A stretch of DNA of 14,357 nt from DAOTTX01 sp034437515 (GTDB lineage Bacteria > Chloroflexota > Anaerolineae > Aggregatilineales > Phototrophicaceae), in contig DAOTTX010000480.1 of assembly GCA_034437515.1 (NCBI GenBank), forward strand, positions 1-14,357, given 5' to 3'. The notes below the pieces were generated by a model. It was not told where the DNA came from and ran no database searches. It was given only the letters and a program-made list of their open reading frames with translations. Position 1 is the first letter of the stretch. Every line of letters begins with the position of its first letter. Shown here piece by piece: positions 13,902 to 14,357 of the stretch. The translations under genes were made by a program, and so were the position numbers.

Positions 13902-14035
13902 GTTATACCTTTGCCTGCCAACTGTTGATCTATCGAACGTTTTATTTTTGTCGTCCTGGAATCAAAGGTCCATGACGGTTGCAGTGATTTGGACAACACT
14001 GACTTATTGAAAGTGGTGTTCTTTTTAACCGCCAA
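13898..14035 (-). CDS. possible 45-codon ORF overlapping the rpoD start
   Basis: A TTG-started frame of 45 codons runs to a TGA that overlaps the rpoD GTG as GTGA, a common coupling geometry. It is Lys/Ser/Thr-rich (for example AVKKNTTFNKSVLSKSLQ) with no recognisable domain. A perfect AAGGAGG lies just upstream, but it is only one base from the TTG. That spacing is too short for efficient initiation, and no ATG or GTG lies at the ideal distance. The frame may be chance within the rpoD leader, a small coupling ORF, or an old N-terminal extension of the sigma factor in another frame. I regard it as unproven. Confidence 0.22.
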   Translation of the reverse strand: MAVKKNTTFNKSVLSKSLQPSWTFDSRTTKIKRSIDQQLAGKGIT

Positions 14036-14144
14036 GCCTCCTTAGGAGCTGTAAAATTGGTGTTTTTGCTTGATATACTCAATCATACACGAGATGTGCC
14101 ATTGGTGACAGGCGCATAATAAACGCGTAAGATAAGTATAAAGA

Positions 14145-14171
14145 TTGTGTTAAACACAAATATTGTAGCAT
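14145..14171 (-). promoter_or_regulatory. candidate rpoD promoter with palindromic operator-like site
   Basis: On the - strand ATGCTACAAT (14171 to 14162) contains TACAAT, 5 of 6 to the -10 consensus, with the TGC extension seen elsewhere. Immediately downstream, spanning the expected start site, is TTGTGTTTAACACAA (14159 to 14145), a perfect 7-bp palindrome around a central T. A repressor bound there would block initiation. No good -35 is visible at 17 nt. Confidence 0.45.
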
Positions 14172-14260
14172 GAGATGGGCGCAATATTTGATTAGGGATG
14201 CGTAAGTTCACCAATGAGGAAACCTTGACGTTCGTAGGTGTTTTAATAAACAATGTGGCA

Positions 14261-14270
14261 ATTCTAGCAC
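14261..14270 (-). promoter_or_regulatory. second candidate extended -10 upstream of rpoD
   Basis: On the - strand GTGCTAGAAT (14270 to 14261) contains TAGAAT, 5 of 6 to consensus, in the same TGCTAnnAT context. It lies 360 bp before the rpoD start and would give a long leader. The -35 region is poor. Confidence 0.35.
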
Positions 14271-14306
14271 AATCTATGAAGTTATGGAGAAAATAAAACG
14301 GATTTA

Positions 14307-14343
14307 AATGATTTTACTCACTTTTAAGCAACACAAAATCATT
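14307..14343. repeat. 9-bp inverted repeat at the right edge
   Basis: AATGATTTT (14307-14315) and AAAATCATT (14335-14343) are perfect complements around a 19-nt loop. There is no adjacent clean T-run in either direction. It may be a terminator-like or operator structure belonging to whatever lies to the right of the window. Confidence 0.4.
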
Positions 14344-14357
14344 CAGGTTTGTTTTCA

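Larger units (their letters stand above)
13902..14357. other. long AT-rich region upstream of rpoD
   Basis: No confident gene lies in these 456 bases. They hold two promoter-like elements pointing to rpoD (listed separately), a 7-1-7 palindrome (14145-14159), the palindrome CTCCTTAGGAG (about 14038-14048), and a 9-bp inverted repeat at the right edge. If transcription starts at the listed -10 elements, the rpoD leader is about 255-355 nt, which is long for a sigma gene and leaves room for leader control. No known riboswitch was recognised. Confidence 0.5.

Overview
The window looks like chromosomal, mostly housekeeping DNA from a free-living bacterium. A member of the Chloroflexota, perhaps an Anaerolineae-like lineage, is my best guess. 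That guess rests on gene style: a VWA-FHA protein, a six-TM/GAF/HisKA_3 histidine kinase with an HDIPTQ box, GTG starts, an FxTREEAL STAS-like protein, GC-rich genes with AT-rich spacers, and CCCCTCACCC-type hairpin repeats. No 16S rRNA or other decisive marker is present. No phage, transposase, CRISPR array or defence gene is visible.

Left part (1-1906, + strand). A monocistronic aspartokinase gene (lysC-type, two ACT domains) lies behind what reads as a complete ribosome-mediated transcription attenuator. It has a TTGACA/TATTGT promoter and a Shine-Dalgarno site. It encodes a 25-codon leader peptide containing the run M-T-T-M-M-T-M. An uninterrupted 13-bp antiterminator pairing and an overlapping intrinsic terminator with a T-run follow. 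Thr and Met are both aspartate-family end products, so the controlling codons fit the gene. This is the most interesting item in the window.

Middle part, + strand (2522-5797). A universal stress protein is followed by a tandem-CBS protein and then a clear terminator. Next comes a VWA-FHA protein tightly coupled to a purine-type phosphoribosyltransferase. A small STAS-like protein (1929-2333) faces lysC.

Middle part, - strand (5798-10159). A SAM-dependent methyltransferase meets the phosphoribosyltransferase with directly abutting stop codons. Upstream of it lies a NarL-type sensor kinase with no response regulator in view. Next is a cysteinyl-tRNA-synthetase-like protein of only 400 residues that lacks the C-terminal anticodon-binding region. 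It is followed by tRNA-Val(CAC) with its own promoter and terminator.

Right part, - strand (10463-13901). This holds a branched-chain aminotransferase (ilvE), a GT-C-like polytopic membrane protein, and a primary-type sigma-70 factor (rpoD/sigA). The sigma gene is closed by an intrinsic terminator and has a long, structured upstream region. Two hairpin-rich intergenic blocks (8547-8685 and 10214-10413) are not explained by genes. Several transcription units share a TGCTAnnAT element roughly 36-44 nt before the start codon, probably an extended -10 box. The shared themes are amino-acid metabolism and translation (Asp family, BCAA, Cys-tRNA, tRNA-Val) together with regulation (sigma factor, kinase, FHA, CBS, USP), but the arrangement does not look like one dedicated pathway.
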